From contig JANQLU010000130.1 in assembly GCA_028280445.1 (NCBI GenBank), positions 75,626 through 135,428 on the forward strand: a DNA stretch of 59,803 bases. The letters run 5' to 3'. Below, piece by piece: positions 16,908-25,331 of the stretch (positions within the stretch are counted from its first letter, which is position 1; each line of letters starts with the position of its first letter). This DNA comes from Pirellulaceae bacterium (GTDB lineage: Bacteria; Planctomycetota; Planctomycetia; Pirellulales; Pirellulaceae). The notes under the pieces are model-generated. The model saw only the letters and a program-made list of their open reading frames with translations. It ran no database searches and was not told where the DNA came from. The position numbers and the translations under genes were made by a program.

Positions 16908-16920
16908 GGATAACGTACAA
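16908..16920 (-). other. attC-like core upstream of the cassette gene (ACGTTATCC)
   Basis: On the minus strand TTGTACGTTATCCGG lies 15 bp before the ATG at 16893, and CTCGGTTGTCC precedes it. The core equals the one in the two repeats at 7415-7567. It would be the recombination end of a cassette inserted here. Confidence 0.45.
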
Positions 16921-17231
16921 GGACAACCGAGCTGCCAAAACGGCCCGAAGTGTTTAATAGTACTTGAATTATAGCCGACGGTAGCGTCCCCACAGGTGAG
17001 GTGGTTTAAGCAATCACCTCCGGAAACAGATGAACAAGGGAACAAACAGGCTTAGATGGGTGAATTCAAGGTTAAGAAACATTCTTTACCATTGTTCATA
17101 TCGATACGTCTCGCTTTTGTTAAACTGGCGAAATCGACGTTTACGCAGGCACTGGATTTCGCCTGACTTTCTGGTGCGAAACCACTGCTTCCAATATTTG
17201 CCACTCGTCAACAGACAAAACTGTTTAGGAC

Positions 17232-17702
17232 ATGACATACATAATTGTTGCTGCGATCGTAGGTGCAGGCCTGATTACGGGGCTACTATTTGCCTTTTCT
17301 AATTTCGTCATGAGTGCATTGTCAGATGTATCGAATGAAAATGGCATGTTGGTCATGCAACGCATAAACGAGAGGATTATCAATCCCATTTTTGTATTGC
17401 TGTTTTTCGGCACTCCATTACTTTGCGTCATCATCGCGATCAGATCTGGCATGACCCTAAACGCGGCGGGTAGTTTTTTGTTGTTGCTCGGCTCGATTTG
17501 TTATCTACTCGGCCCGTTTGGCATCACGATGCTGTTTAATGTTCCGCTAAACAACCGACTTGCCAAAACCGAACCTCCAGGCGCTGACAAAGTATGGACC
17601 GATTACCAACTCCATTGGCAACGTTGGAATCACGTGCGAACATATGTCGGCGTATTATCCATTGCGTTGCTCGCGGCAGGTCTTGGTCAACTTAGTGTGT
17701 AA
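17232..17702 (+). CDS. DUF1772 (anthrone oxygenase-like) membrane protein
   Basis: 156 residues with four hydrophobic helices (about 3-25, 53-72, 77-100, 137-155). The segments ERIINPIFVLLFFGTP, FNVPLNNRLA and WNHVRTYVGVLS match the DUF1772 family, some eukaryotic members of which act as anthrone oxygenases. The bacterial role is unknown. Its 3' end overlaps that of the convergent gene at 17692-18678 by 11 bp. Confidence 0.8.
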   Translation: MTYIIVAAIVGAGLITGLLFAFSNFVMSALSDVSNENGMLVMQRINERIINPIFVLLFFGTPLLCVIIAIRSGMTLNAAGSFLLLLGSICYLLGPFGITMLFNVPLNNRLAKTEPPGADKVWTDYQLHWQRWNHVRTYVGVLSIALLAAGLGQLSV

Positions 17703-18678
17703 ATTGTGTGGAAACGACTGTCCTCTGCTCCGCCTGCTGATTGAGCACAACAAGCGACTGCGGACTTGCGAACGTGAAGTCGATTGTTTGTAAGGGTTCG
17801 CGGTGCAAACGCACGAGCGGCCCCTCGTCGGCTACAGAAACCGTCGATGCAGCCGGCACAATGCGAGCTGGTACGGGCACTGGAAGCGGATCGATTTCAA
17901 ACGGATATGGATCGAGCACGATCGTTCTGGCAGAGTCACGACGCCAAAAGATTGAGCAGGTGTCGTGTGCACTCGCTCGCGGAACATAAGGGAATTCGTA
18001 ATCCTTGTCATCGTTGAGGGCGAGAAAGAGCGAAAGGGAGTCGAGCAATTGAAGTAGCCTCACGTGCGGGTGGAGATGGTCAGGCTCAATCGCCGCTGCC
18101 ATGTCAGGGTCACACGCGACACGACTCTTCAGGATGTGCTGAAGTTCCTGCTGTTCATGCAAGAAGGCACGTGTTGTATCGGGATCTCCGACAAGACCGG
18201 CAGCGATCTCCGGTGCTCCGAATACAAAGTGGCGATTCGAGTCGTCGTTCATCGATGTGAGATCCTCGAAAGCCACCGCATATAGCCAGTAGGCGTGCAG
18301 ACTAATGAGCAAGGCAGCGTACGGATGAAGCTCAGAGACACGGTCTATACCGAGCCGCCACCTGTCGAACCCTCCTGAACTCCAGGCAGAAAACTCGTTG
18401 GCGGCCGTCGGTACAGCGGCTTCGCCGACTCCAACTGGAAGTCCATCGCGAGCACTGATCCGAGGCATCGCTTCCGCTTCCCACCACCCGTTATCGTGTT
18501 CCGCAATTCCAAGCACAACTTCGTCACGCCAAAGTGCTGGATGCGTTGCCCCCGGATAACCACCAGGTCGAGCGAATCCGTTCCGTGCACCCCAATTGGC
18601 AGCAAGGAACCCGCTGATCTGGGCATGGTGCGGTTGTTGTACGAGCCAGGTTTGATTGTTGATTGTTGATTTAAGCAT
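17692..18678 (-). CDS. DUF3891 family protein
   Basis: 328 residues from the ATG at 18678, preceded by AAAGGG; the frame extends further upstream without a better start. The segments QPHHAQISGFLAANWG and GIAEHDNGWWE and a helix-rich middle (HAYWLYAVAFE, RVACDPDMAAAI, LLQLLDSLSLFLAL) fit DUF3891, a conserved family of unknown function with an HD-like His/Asp pattern. The start lies 22 bp after the stop of the NAD(P)-binding gene, so they likely form one operon under the MarR protein at 19448. Base composition is slightly richer in GC than the neighbours. Confidence 0.8.
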   Translation of the reverse strand: MLKSTINNQTWLVQQPHHAQISGFLAANWGARNGFARPGGYPGATHPALWRDEVVLGIAEHDNGWWEAEAMPRISARDGLPVGVGEAAVPTAANEFSAWSSGGFDRWRLGIDRVSELHPYAALLISLHAYWLYAVAFEDLTSMNDDSNRHFVFGAPEIAAGLVGDPDTTRAFLHEQQELQHILKSRVACDPDMAAAIEPDHLHPHVRLLQLLDSLSLFLALNDDKDYEFPYVPRASAHDTCSIFWRRDSARTIVLDPYPFEIDPLPVPVPARIVPAASTVSVADEGPLVRLHREPLQTIDFTFASPQSLVVLNQQAEQRTVVSTQFTH

Positions 18679-18700
18679 TGCTTTACCCTTTCTTTGATTC

Positions 18701-19339
18701 TCAATAACCGACCGTAAAATGTGTGCCAGCGTGACGTGAGTTTTCGACCTCATCGACAACCGCAATTGCGAAGTCTTCCATTGAGATGTGTGACTCACCT
18801 GACGCATCCACCACCAAGGTATCACTCCCACAGCGGTAAGTACCTCTCCGCCTACCCGGTGCGAACATGGCTGCGGGGCAGAGATAACTTCCGTTCGGCC
18901 TTAAGCGATCGGTGCACCAATCAAACTGTGCTTGAGACGCTTGGGCGACGGGAACCACTGATGCTGGAAGAAAGCCGGGTGCCGTAAGAACAGTGTGCCC
19001 TTCCGCTTCGGGCACTTTGAGAGGCGCTGCTCCGCCAACGACTAGGAACGGGACACCAAGAGAACGTGCGGGTTCGACGACCAACGCAGTCAGCGACACA
19101 ATCTCGTCCTCGGCACCACCCGGCGGTCGCAACGCAGTAACTACAAAGTCATGACCACTTATCACATCTGTCAGGTCGCCGTCAGTCACATCTCGCACGA
19201 TGGGTTGAACCGCAAGACTCAATTCTTTGGCTTTCTCTACACGGCGCACGACTGCTGAAACTTCGTGACCCCGCTGGATCGCCTCGTTGACAATTCGACT
19301 TCCTGCCTGGCCTGTGGCACCAAACACAATAATTTTCAT
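18701..19339 (-). CDS. NAD(P)H-binding SDR/NmrA-like protein
   Basis: 212 residues from the ATG at 19339 with AGGAG 7 bases upstream. The Rossmann start MKIIVFGATGQAGSRIVNEA carries the GATGxxG nucleotide-binding motif. ISMEDFAIAVVDE near the C-terminus is typical of the NAD(P)H-binding YwnB/Rv-type subfamily. These atypical SDRs usually lack the catalytic Tyr-Lys pair and act as redox sensors or reductases. It is divergent from a MarR regulator with three palindromes in the 108-bp gap, and co-directional with the DUF3891 gene. Confidence 0.88.
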   Translation of the reverse strand: MKIIVFGATGQAGSRIVNEAIQRGHEVSAVVRRVEKAKELSLAVQPIVRDVTDGDLTDVISGHDFVVTALRPPGGAEDEIVSLTALVVEPARSLGVPFLVVGGAAPLKVPEAEGHTVLTAPGFLPASVVPVAQASQAQFDWCTDRLRPNGSYLCPAAMFAPGRRRGTYRCGSDTLVVDASGESHISMEDFAIAVVDEVENSRHAGTHFTVGY

Positions 19340-19363
19340 GGCAATCTCCTGTTTGAAATAATG

Positions 19364-19430
19364 TCTTGATGTCAAGATATCTCTATTTGTCTCGACGTCA
19401 AGATAAAATATCTTGAATTCAAGATATTTT
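19364..19430. promoter_or_regulatory. Triple TCTTGA-N2-TCAAGA operator array
   Basis: Three inverted repeats sit between the divergent SDR and MarR genes: TCTTGATGTCAAGA (19364-19377), TCTCGACGTCAAGA (19390-19403, one mismatch) and ATCTTGAATTCAAGAT (19410-19425). The last is the core of a perfect 26-bp palindrome at 19405-19430. They are spaced 26 and 24 bp centre to centre, a little over two helical turns. They are probable MarR binding sites controlling both genes. Confidence 0.8.
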
Positions 19431-19447
19431 TTTGGTAGAATTGAGAT

Positions 19448-19951
19448 ATGGACCAAGTAGACAAGATTCTCGATCAATGGCGTGGCGAAAGGCCCGATTT
19501 ATCAGTTGAACCGATGGGGCTCATCGGCCGGGTAAAGCGACTGCACAGTTACCTGATGGCCGAAATGGACGCGACGTTTGCCAAGCATGGTTTAAATCAC
19601 GCGAATTTTGATGTGCTCGCGACACTTCGCCGTTCAGGAAAGCCGTACCGATTGTCTCCTGGCGAACTACTCGAACGCACAATGGTGACATCGGGTACGA
19701 TGACAAACCGAATCGATCAACTCGTAAAGGCTGGGTATGTCGAGCGGATCCGCAATCCAGACGATGGCAGATCAGTGCTCATTGCCCTCACTGATGTGGG
19801 GTTTGAATTGATTGATTCGGCTGTTACCGATCATGTTGCAACGCAACGTCGGATTACGAATGGTCTATCAGAAAGCGAGTTCAAACGGCTGAACCGGCTT
19901 CTGGCGAGATACCTCGCGATACTTGACGAAGCCAATGAGACGCAGGAGTAA
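19448..19951 (+). CDS. MarR family transcriptional regulator
   Basis: 167 residues. The winged helix-turn-helix is visible: ANFDVLATLRRSG, LSPGELLERTMVTSGTMTNR recognition region, and wing RNPDDGRSVLIALTDVG. Flanking helices serve for dimerisation. An N-terminal extension of about 20 residues resembles MarR proteins of the Rv0880/PecS type. It probably represses its own gene and the divergent SDR-DUF3891 operon through the palindromes at 19364-19430, with release by a small phenolic or oxidative ligand (family knowledge; ligand unknown). Confidence 0.9.
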   Translation: MDQVDKILDQWRGERPDLSVEPMGLIGRVKRLHSYLMAEMDATFAKHGLNHANFDVLATLRRSGKPYRLSPGELLERTMVTSGTMTNRIDQLVKAGYVERIRNPDDGRSVLIALTDVGFELIDSAVTDHVATQRRITNGLSESEFKRLNRLLARYLAILDEANETQE

Positions 19952-20096
19952 CTCTCGATAGTCGGACCGATGCAGCCATCGAAGATTTGAAAAACTATCG
20001 AACCTGCGGGAATGGAAAAATAAGGCCGGTGACAAATCAAAAAAAGTAATCAGCAACCACAAAACTAACTTCACTGCGAATTGCAATATGCGCTGG

Positions 20097-21158
20097 TTAC
20101 ATTTGGACGTCTTGGACTTCGGGGAACTGGCTGGGCAACAAGTCTTCATCTTCGCCGAGTAGCTGTCTCAGTTCTATTTCCAAACCACGAGCCATCGTCG
20201 AAATTGGAACGTCGTTGGCAGAGCCTTCGAATGGGTTTTCACCGACTCGACCGATGCGTTCCATGGTGTGAAAAATCCACGACACAATCGTGCAGAAAGG
20301 TACTGCCGCCCAGACAAACCAGTTGCCTGCGAGAGGATAGGTCTCCGCCAATCCAAGCCCGACTTTGGCGAATTCCGGAATCACCGCCAACGGCAACAAC
20401 AATAGAAACATCCACACAAAAATGTGGCTCAGCGTCGAATACTGACGCGGGTAAGGGAAATTTTTGATGCGCTCTGATTTGCCTTGCAACGTAAATAATT
20501 CTTGCAGCAGATTTTCGAGTTCCAGAAACGCAAATTCCCAAATCAAGCCACGTTCCTTGAGTTGTCGAAAGTGATTCGACTGCAGGTAAACCACGGTCGC
20601 CTGTTTGTTTTTGCTCGCAGTAACGGTATGCCATTCGTCATCGGAGAGGAACAGAAACAAGTCATCTTCGAGTGTTGTAACTCGTTCAGGAACGTGCATT
20701 TCCTTGGACCACTCGCGATTGGTGCGATGTTCTTCGAAGACTTCCCATTTGCGTGGTTGTCGCATCGCATGCCGGAGTGCCGTGAGCCACGCGATGTGAC
20801 GATAAAAAACCGTTTTGCGAATTTCTGCCAACTCGGCATCGCTGACCGGTTGGTCGGCGTGCTCGTTGGTCACCATGTCGGTAACTTTCATTGCCAAAGT
20901 ACGAGTTGCATTGACAATTCCGCCCCAGATTTTTCGCGCTTCCCAAATCCGACCATAGGCAGCATTGTTTTGAAAACCAATAATAAATGCGACGGCAGTA
21001 CCGATTGCAGCCAAAGGTGCCCAAGGTACAACGAGAAACTTGAAGCCGAAAATGACATAAAATATTGTCAACACCAGTGCGATGATAAAAAACAAAGCCG
21101 TTTCCAGCCTGGTCCAAAGCATCATCTCTTTGGCTGAATATCGTTTTCTGGTAAGCAT
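20097..21158 (-). CDS. Bestrophin-like (UPF0187) ion channel
   Basis: 353 residues. MLTRKRYSAKEMMLWTR, FRNN-like AFIIGFQNNAAYGRIWEARK, LPLAVIPEFAKVGL and NPFEGSANDVPI are the family hallmarks of bacterial bestrophin homologues (pentameric chloride/cation channels). There are four membrane helices, in pairs near 20-65 and 240-305. It sits 22 bp after the UGA-containing peroxiredoxin-like gene and is probably co-transcribed with it. It should act in the inner membrane in ion flow or pH/volume balance. Confidence 0.88.
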   Translation of the reverse strand: MLTRKRYSAKEMMLWTRLETALFFIIALVLTIFYVIFGFKFLVVPWAPLAAIGTAVAFIIGFQNNAAYGRIWEARKIWGGIVNATRTLAMKVTDMVTNEHADQPVSDAELAEIRKTVFYRHIAWLTALRHAMRQPRKWEVFEEHRTNREWSKEMHVPERVTTLEDDLFLFLSDDEWHTVTASKNKQATVVYLQSNHFRQLKERGLIWEFAFLELENLLQELFTLQGKSERIKNFPYPRQYSTLSHIFVWMFLLLLPLAVIPEFAKVGLGLAETYPLAGNWFVWAAVPFCTIVSWIFHTMERIGRVGENPFEGSANDVPISTMARGLEIELRQLLGEDEDLLPSQFPEVQDVQM

Positions 21159-21180
21159 GGTTTGTCCGCTACTCGGTGGT

Positions 21181-21843
21181 CTAGCTCGATGATCCTACGA
21201 GATGAAGTGCTTCGAGCACTTCAGATATTTCTGGTCGACAGCGATAGTCCGCACAATTCTCGGCGTAACGGATCGATCCAGTCCGGTCGATCACGATTCT
21301 CGCTGGCAACGGCAGCGTCCAGTCGTCGTCACCGTGATACAATTTCAAATTGATGTTAAAGCTATCGCGATAGAGCTGTCGCAACTCATCCGGCATTGAA
21401 TATCGCAAGCCATATTGTTCAGCCAGATCGTTCTGTTTGTCGAACAAAATGTCGAAAGACAATTTCTGAGTAGCGATGATTTTGCGGGAGTATTCCGGTT
21501 TCTCCGGTGAAATTGCAACGATTGTCGCTCCAGCGGATTTTATTTCGTCAACAAACTGTTGAATATGAGCCAAATCGGCGTTGCAGTACTGTCACCAGAA
21601 TCCGCGATAAAATACCAGTACCAATGGACCGAGAGCGAGGAATTCGTCGGACGAACGCACTTTGCCGTGCTGATCTTCCAGTTTGAGCCGAGGGGCTGCA
21701 GCTCCGGTCTTGAGAGCACGTTCACTGATTCCTGAAGATTTGAGCTCCCGTATGGCGTCGTGAATGATTTTAAGGAATCGCGCCGACATGCCACCTTCGA
21801 CTCGTTCCCTGATTCGGTCCAGTTTTTCCTTGAGTGTTTCCAT
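21181..21843 (-). CDS. Peroxiredoxin-like (AhpC/TSA) protein with in-frame UGA at the redox position; candidate selenoprotein
   Basis: 220 residues if the TGA at 21592-21594 is read as selenocysteine (residue 84). Upstream the frame gives LGPLVLVFYRGFW and downstream QYCNADLAHIQQFVDEI, so the family motif FYRGxWCPYCN appears here as FYRGFW-U-QYCN. The UGA therefore stands at the first Cys and the second Cys is kept (UxxC). Both sides carry conserved family sequence: SGISERALKTGAAAPRLKL before; AISPEKPEYSRK, KLSFDILFD and WTLPLPARIVIDRTGSIRY after. There are no other stops. A short GCC/GGC stem with loop GATTT beginning with G starts 12 nt after the UGA, a weak SECIS candidate. Without Sec insertion the gene would be a pseudogene. 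Predicted role: thiol peroxidase or disulfide reductase. Confidence 0.82.
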
Positions 21844-21881
21844 CTATCTGCGTACTAAATTTGTGTTCCCAATTACAAATT

Positions 21882-22100
21882 TCATCCAGGAAAATAAATC
21901 GTAAAGTTTTGACGACATCGTTCAATGTCGTTTTCGATTTGTGGATTCTTCAACACATCATAGCAGACAAACATTTCTAACGGTTGCATTGCAAAAAAGC
22001 AAAATTGAGGTGCCGCAGCCAAAAAATCGTCCAGTGATTTTTCTGCAAAAAATACTTGTTCTGGATTGTTAATCGAGTCAGCAAGTGTATTGAACGTTAA
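21882..22100 (-). pseudogene. Possible gene fragment without a start codon
   Basis: An open minus-strand frame of 73 codons ends in TGA at 21882. It reads like protein (SLDDFLAAAPQFCFFAMQP, MFVCYDVLKNPQIENDIERC) but has no ATG before its middle and a TAG at 22101-22103. It may be a decayed gene end or a chance frame. It occupies most of the 350-bp gap between the peroxiredoxin-like and aldolase-like genes. Confidence 0.25.
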
Positions 22101-22193
22101 CTACAATGAATCGCGGACATCCCTTGGCAACGACTTTGCCAGACTCTTTCGAACGGTGAAAAACTTTCCAACTTTTCAAACACGAGGAAAAAC

Positions 22194-23357
22194 ATGGATC
22201 GCAGAAATCTACTCAAATTCAGTGGCGCGATGTCACTGGTTCCGTTTTTTCACTCGAATGTTGTCTCTGGAGCCACAACTTCGTCATCGCTGTTGAACGA
22301 GCATGTTCTCGTTGATTTTTCAAGCGACGGACGATTGTTGTCGCCACTGCAATATTGCAAGCTGCTGCAAAAGCTTGTCGAGCAGAACCCCCAGGTTGCC
22401 GATCGGTACGGAGCCGGTGGTGCTGTTGAAACACTTGAGAAAAAAATTGCAGAGGTCACTGGCAAAGAATCGACGTTGTTTATGCCCAGTGGTACGCTGG
22501 CAAACCAATTGGCGATCAAAGTATTATCGAAAAACAAAAACAAAGTGTTTGTGCAAGAACAAAGCCATGTGTACCGAGACGAATCTGATGCGGCACAACG
22601 AATTCACGGCAAACGCTTGATGCCGCTTGCTTCAGGAAAAGCGAATTTCACACTCAAAGATTTAACAGACGCAATCGAACACTATCGCCGCAACGAAGTC
22701 TTCAAAACGGAAATCGGTGCAATCTCAATTGAAAACACAGTCCGCCGACGAAACGAAGAAATATTTGACGTCGATGAAATTGCAAAGATCTCGAAATTCG
22801 CTCGCAGTCAGGATATTGGCATGCATCTGGACGGGGCGCGTTTGTACATGGCGTCGATTTGGTCCGGCGTCTCCATTCGTCAATATTCCTCCTATTTTGA
22901 TACAGTCTACATTTCGCTTTACAAATACTTGGGTGCTGGCGCCGGAGCTGTACTTGCCGGCGACAAAAAAACGATTGCGACCGTCAAACGATGGATGAAG
23001 CCATTCGGAGCTTCGATGTACCAAAACTGGCACAATGCTCTGGTCGCATTGCATTTCCTCGACGGATTTGAGGCGCGGATGCGAAAAGCCAAACTCCGAT
23101 CTGCAGAACTATTCAAACAACTCAACAAAATCGATGGCTTGACGGTTGAGACATTCAAACGCGGTAGCAACACGGCAAAGCTCACGGTTACGAATATCGA
23201 CCCGCGGAAATTACGCTCAAGCCTATTGAAAAACCACCGGATCCGAATTCGTCCTCCGAGAAGTGATCGAAGCATTACTTTGAAAGTAAACGAAACATTG
23301 CTCAACATGGCAGTCGACAAGATTGCATCGGCATTCAAAGACGCCGCATCCAGCTAA
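22194..23357 (+). CDS. Threonine aldolase-like PLP protein with exported (Tat-like) N-terminus
   Basis: 387 residues with GAGGA 6 bases before the ATG. The N-terminus MDRRNLLKFSGAMSLVPFF is Tat-signal-like (RR then hydrophobic stretch). The body follows the beta-eliminating lyase/threonine aldolase family: FMPSGTLANQLA, MHLDGARLYMA with the Asp that contacts PLP, and the Schiff-base Lys in SLYKYLGAGAGAVLAG. Cytoplasmic L-threonine aldolases cleave threonine to glycine and acetaldehyde. The leader suggests an exported relative with an unknown substrate. Transcribed alone and followed by a class A palindrome at 23390. Confidence 0.85.
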   Translation: MDRRNLLKFSGAMSLVPFFHSNVVSGATTSSSLLNEHVLVDFSSDGRLLSPLQYCKLLQKLVEQNPQVADRYGAGGAVETLEKKIAEVTGKESTLFMPSGTLANQLAIKVLSKNKNKVFVQEQSHVYRDESDAAQRIHGKRLMPLASGKANFTLKDLTDAIEHYRRNEVFKTEIGAISIENTVRRRNEEIFDVDEIAKISKFARSQDIGMHLDGARLYMASIWSGVSIRQYSSYFDTVYISLYKYLGAGAGAVLAGDKKTIATVKRWMKPFGASMYQNWHNALVALHFLDGFEARMRKAKLRSAELFKQLNKIDGLTVETFKRGSNTAKLTVTNIDPRKLRSSLLKNHRIRIRPPRSDRSITLKVNETLLNMAVDKIASAFKDAASS

Positions 23358-23389
23358 GACGCACAGCGGAAACGCAACGGTGGTTAAAG

Positions 23390-23455
23390 GTGAGCGGGAA
23401 GGCGCTAGCCGCCGGTAAAACTTCGAATACCGGCGGCTAGCGCCTTGCCGCTCAC
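23390..23455. repeat. Dispersed intergenic palindrome, copy 2 (class A)
   Basis: Arms GTGAGCGGGAAGGCGCTAG and CTAGCGCCTTGCCGCTCAC, with inner GCCGCCGGTA/TACCGGCGGC, form a 66-bp hairpin 33 bp after the aldolase-like gene. This is the shortest copy. Confidence 0.85.
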
Positions 23456-23585
23456 TTAAAATCCGCATCTTTCCGATTTGCTCAACGCCACCGATGTGAA
23501 GGCAGGGCAAGATGTGAAACATCGAAACGTTTTGAATCGATTGATTTTTTTAAATTTTTTCAGTTGTGGGCTTGACGTTATGTAG

Positions 23586-23599
23586 GTTGCATATACAAC
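23586..23599. promoter_or_regulatory. Probable MarR operator GTTGCATATACAAC
   Basis: Near-perfect 14-bp palindrome 31 bp upstream of the MarR gene at 23631. It differs by one base from the perfect palindrome before the next gene (24095-24108). Confidence 0.75.
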
Positions 23600-23630
23600 T
23601 ATAGTGGGTGGCAATTGATAGGAAACAGAA

Positions 23631-24068
23631 ATGGACCTTAATCGGACGGCAAAAAGTATTGCGGATGACTGCATTGGCTACCGAATTCGGATGCTCAGCC
23701 GAATTTTCAGCCGAATGTATGACGATGCATTGCGGCCCCACGGAGTGCGTTTTTCACAAATGAACATTCTGACGGCGGTCGTTCTCAAAGGGCCCATTCA
23801 ACCCGTCGAAATCGGGCGACTGTTGTCGCTCGAAAAATCGACTTTGAGTCGCAATGTTCGCATCATGGAGGAAAATGGCTGGCTAAAAAGCGAGCCTGTT
23901 TCTTCGGGTGTCGGCCATCGACTTCGAATTACAAAAAAAGGCGAGCGTCTGTATCATGCAGCCGCACCGGCATGGCGGCATGCCCAAAGCCAGATTGAAA
24001 AACTGCTCGGCGCTGAAGGCGCTCGAGCAATTTCGCGGGTCGCCGACCAGATCCAGGAAAACGAATAG
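23631..24068 (+). CDS. MarR family transcriptional regulator
   Basis: 145 residues with AGGAAAC just upstream. The winged helix is seen in FSQMNILTAVVLKGPIQP, VEIGRLLSLEKSTLSRNVRI and the wing region VGHRLRITKKGERL. It lies 61 bp before an NAD(P)-binding protein gene. A matching palindrome precedes each gene (GTTGCATATACAAC and GTTGTATATACAAC), so it likely represses both itself and the downstream genes. This is a second MarR/SDR module within 5 kb of the first, but with a different operator. Confidence 0.9.
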   Translation: MDLNRTAKSIADDCIGYRIRMLSRIFSRMYDDALRPHGVRFSQMNILTAVVLKGPIQPVEIGRLLSLEKSTLSRNVRIMEENGWLKSEPVSSGVGHRLRITKKGERLYHAAAPAWRHAQSQIEKLLGAEGARAISRVADQIQENE

Positions 24069-24094
24069 TCCACGAAAAATTTTTTGAATTGAAA

Positions 24095-24108
24095 GTTGTA
24101 TATACAAC
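24095..24108. promoter_or_regulatory. Probable MarR operator GTTGTATATACAAC
   Basis: Perfect 14-bp palindrome between the MarR gene and the SDR gene, 21 bp before the latter's ATG. It is the same site as at 23586 with one base changed. Confidence 0.8.
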
Positions 24109-24129
24109 AAACTGATTAGGGAGTTTCAC

Positions 24130-25269
24130 ATGTCTCAACCACGCATTCTCGTCACTTCAGCCGCCGGACACACAGGAGCTGCAGCTGTCAAAGAACTTTT
24201 GACGCGAGGTTTTCAGGTCCGAGCGTTTGTTCGACAAATCGATGCCCGTAGCGAAGCACTATCAGCACAAGGCGCGGAGATTTTCGCGGGCAATATTTTT
24301 GACTATCGCGATCTGCGAGCGGCGATGAAAGGTGTCCAGCGTGCCTATCACTGCCCGCCTTTTGGCCCAAACCTGCTCCAGAGCAACATGTTATTTGCCA
24401 TTGCAGCTGAAGAAGCGAAATTGGAGATGGTTGCCGTGTTGGAGTCATGGAACGCTCACCCAACTCATCCTTCGGATGTAACTCGCGAACATTGGATATC
24501 GCGACAGATTGTCGATTGGATGCCGTCGGTCGATGTCGTGCACATTGCTCCCGGTCTTTTTGCGTTCACTTATTTTTTTGATGTGCAAACCATTCGCAAC
24601 CTTGGCCTGCTGCTTTTGCCATTTGGAAATTCCAAAAATGCGCCGCCAGCCAACGAAGACATTGGTGCGGTGGTGGCTGCAGTGATCGCGGATCCCGCCG
24701 GCCACGTCGGCAAACTATATCGCCCGACCGGTCCGCAATTGTTAACGCCCAGCGATGTTGCCGCCGTGTGCGAGCGAATACTGGGGCGTTCGGTTCGCTA
24801 CTACGACATCTCGACAAAGATGTTTACCAAGGCGGCAATTGCACTCGGTATGTCTTCATTTGAGGTTTCGCATCTGCGGTACTTTGTCGAAGAACATCAA
24901 AAAGGTGCATTCGCAATTTCCGCTCCGACCGACCATGTGGAGATAGTAACCGGTAGACCGCCCGAGTCTTTTGAAGAAACTGCCAAACGTTATCTCGAAA
25001 ACCCAGCCCTGGTCCATCGCAGATTCAAAATTGGCGGGAAGCTCGGAGCAATCAAAACCATGCTCAAAACGGCATTCACCAAAGCACCAAATTTGGATGC
25101 GTTTGAACGAAGCCGGATGGTACCGATGATCCACGATCCGCAGCTGGCACACGAAAGTACCGAGTGGCTGCATGGTATCGAGCGTTTTGAATCTCGCAAC
25201 AAAGCCGCTCCGAGCAAGCCAATGATTTACCCCGTGCAATCGGAGCGTGGCCGCAAAATTGTTGGCTGA
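24130..25269 (+). CDS. NmrA/SDR-like NAD(P)-binding protein
   Basis: 379 residues with AGGGAG before the ATG. It begins QPRILVTSAAGHTGAAAVKE, a Rossmann start with the AAGHTG variant of the GxxGxxG motif, followed by a NmrA-like body (VRAFVRQIDARSEAL, NEDIGAVVAAVIADP, PTGPQLLTPSDVAAV). It is about 90 residues longer than typical NmrA-like reductases, with a C-terminal extension from about 290. It may be a quinone or enone reductase, but the substrate cannot be read from sequence. First gene of a three-gene run (SDR, membrane protein, carbonic anhydrase). Confidence 0.85.
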   Translation: MSQPRILVTSAAGHTGAAAVKELLTRGFQVRAFVRQIDARSEALSAQGAEIFAGNIFDYRDLRAAMKGVQRAYHCPPFGPNLLQSNMLFAIAAEEAKLEMVAVLESWNAHPTHPSDVTREHWISRQIVDWMPSVDVVHIAPGLFAFTYFFDVQTIRNLGLLLLPFGNSKNAPPANEDIGAVVAAVIADPAGHVGKLYRPTGPQLLTPSDVAAVCERILGRSVRYYDISTKMFTKAAIALGMSSFEVSHLRYFVEEHQKGAFAISAPTDHVEIVTGRPPESFEETAKRYLENPALVHRRFKIGGKLGAIKTMLKTAFTKAPNLDAFERSRMVPMIHDPQLAHESTEWLHGIERFESRNKAAPSKPMIYPVQSERGRKIVG

Positions 25270-25331
25270 TTGAAACTCATTGGGACTTCAAAAAAAAGCA
25301 ACTTTCACTTTTACCACGAGGACGCGAGACG

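Noticed and set aside
16894..16938. Longer start of the cassette-like gene (MAARLSLYVIRLGSI)
   Set aside because: This leader is a translation of the attC-type core ACGTTATCC. The ATG at 16893 starts a normal membrane leader.
21592..21594. TGA in the peroxiredoxin gene as a simple nonsense mutation
   Set aside because: It lies exactly at the active-site Cys, the reading frame stays open and conserved on both sides, and a second gene in the window shows the same pattern. Sec decoding is the simpler reading, though not proven.
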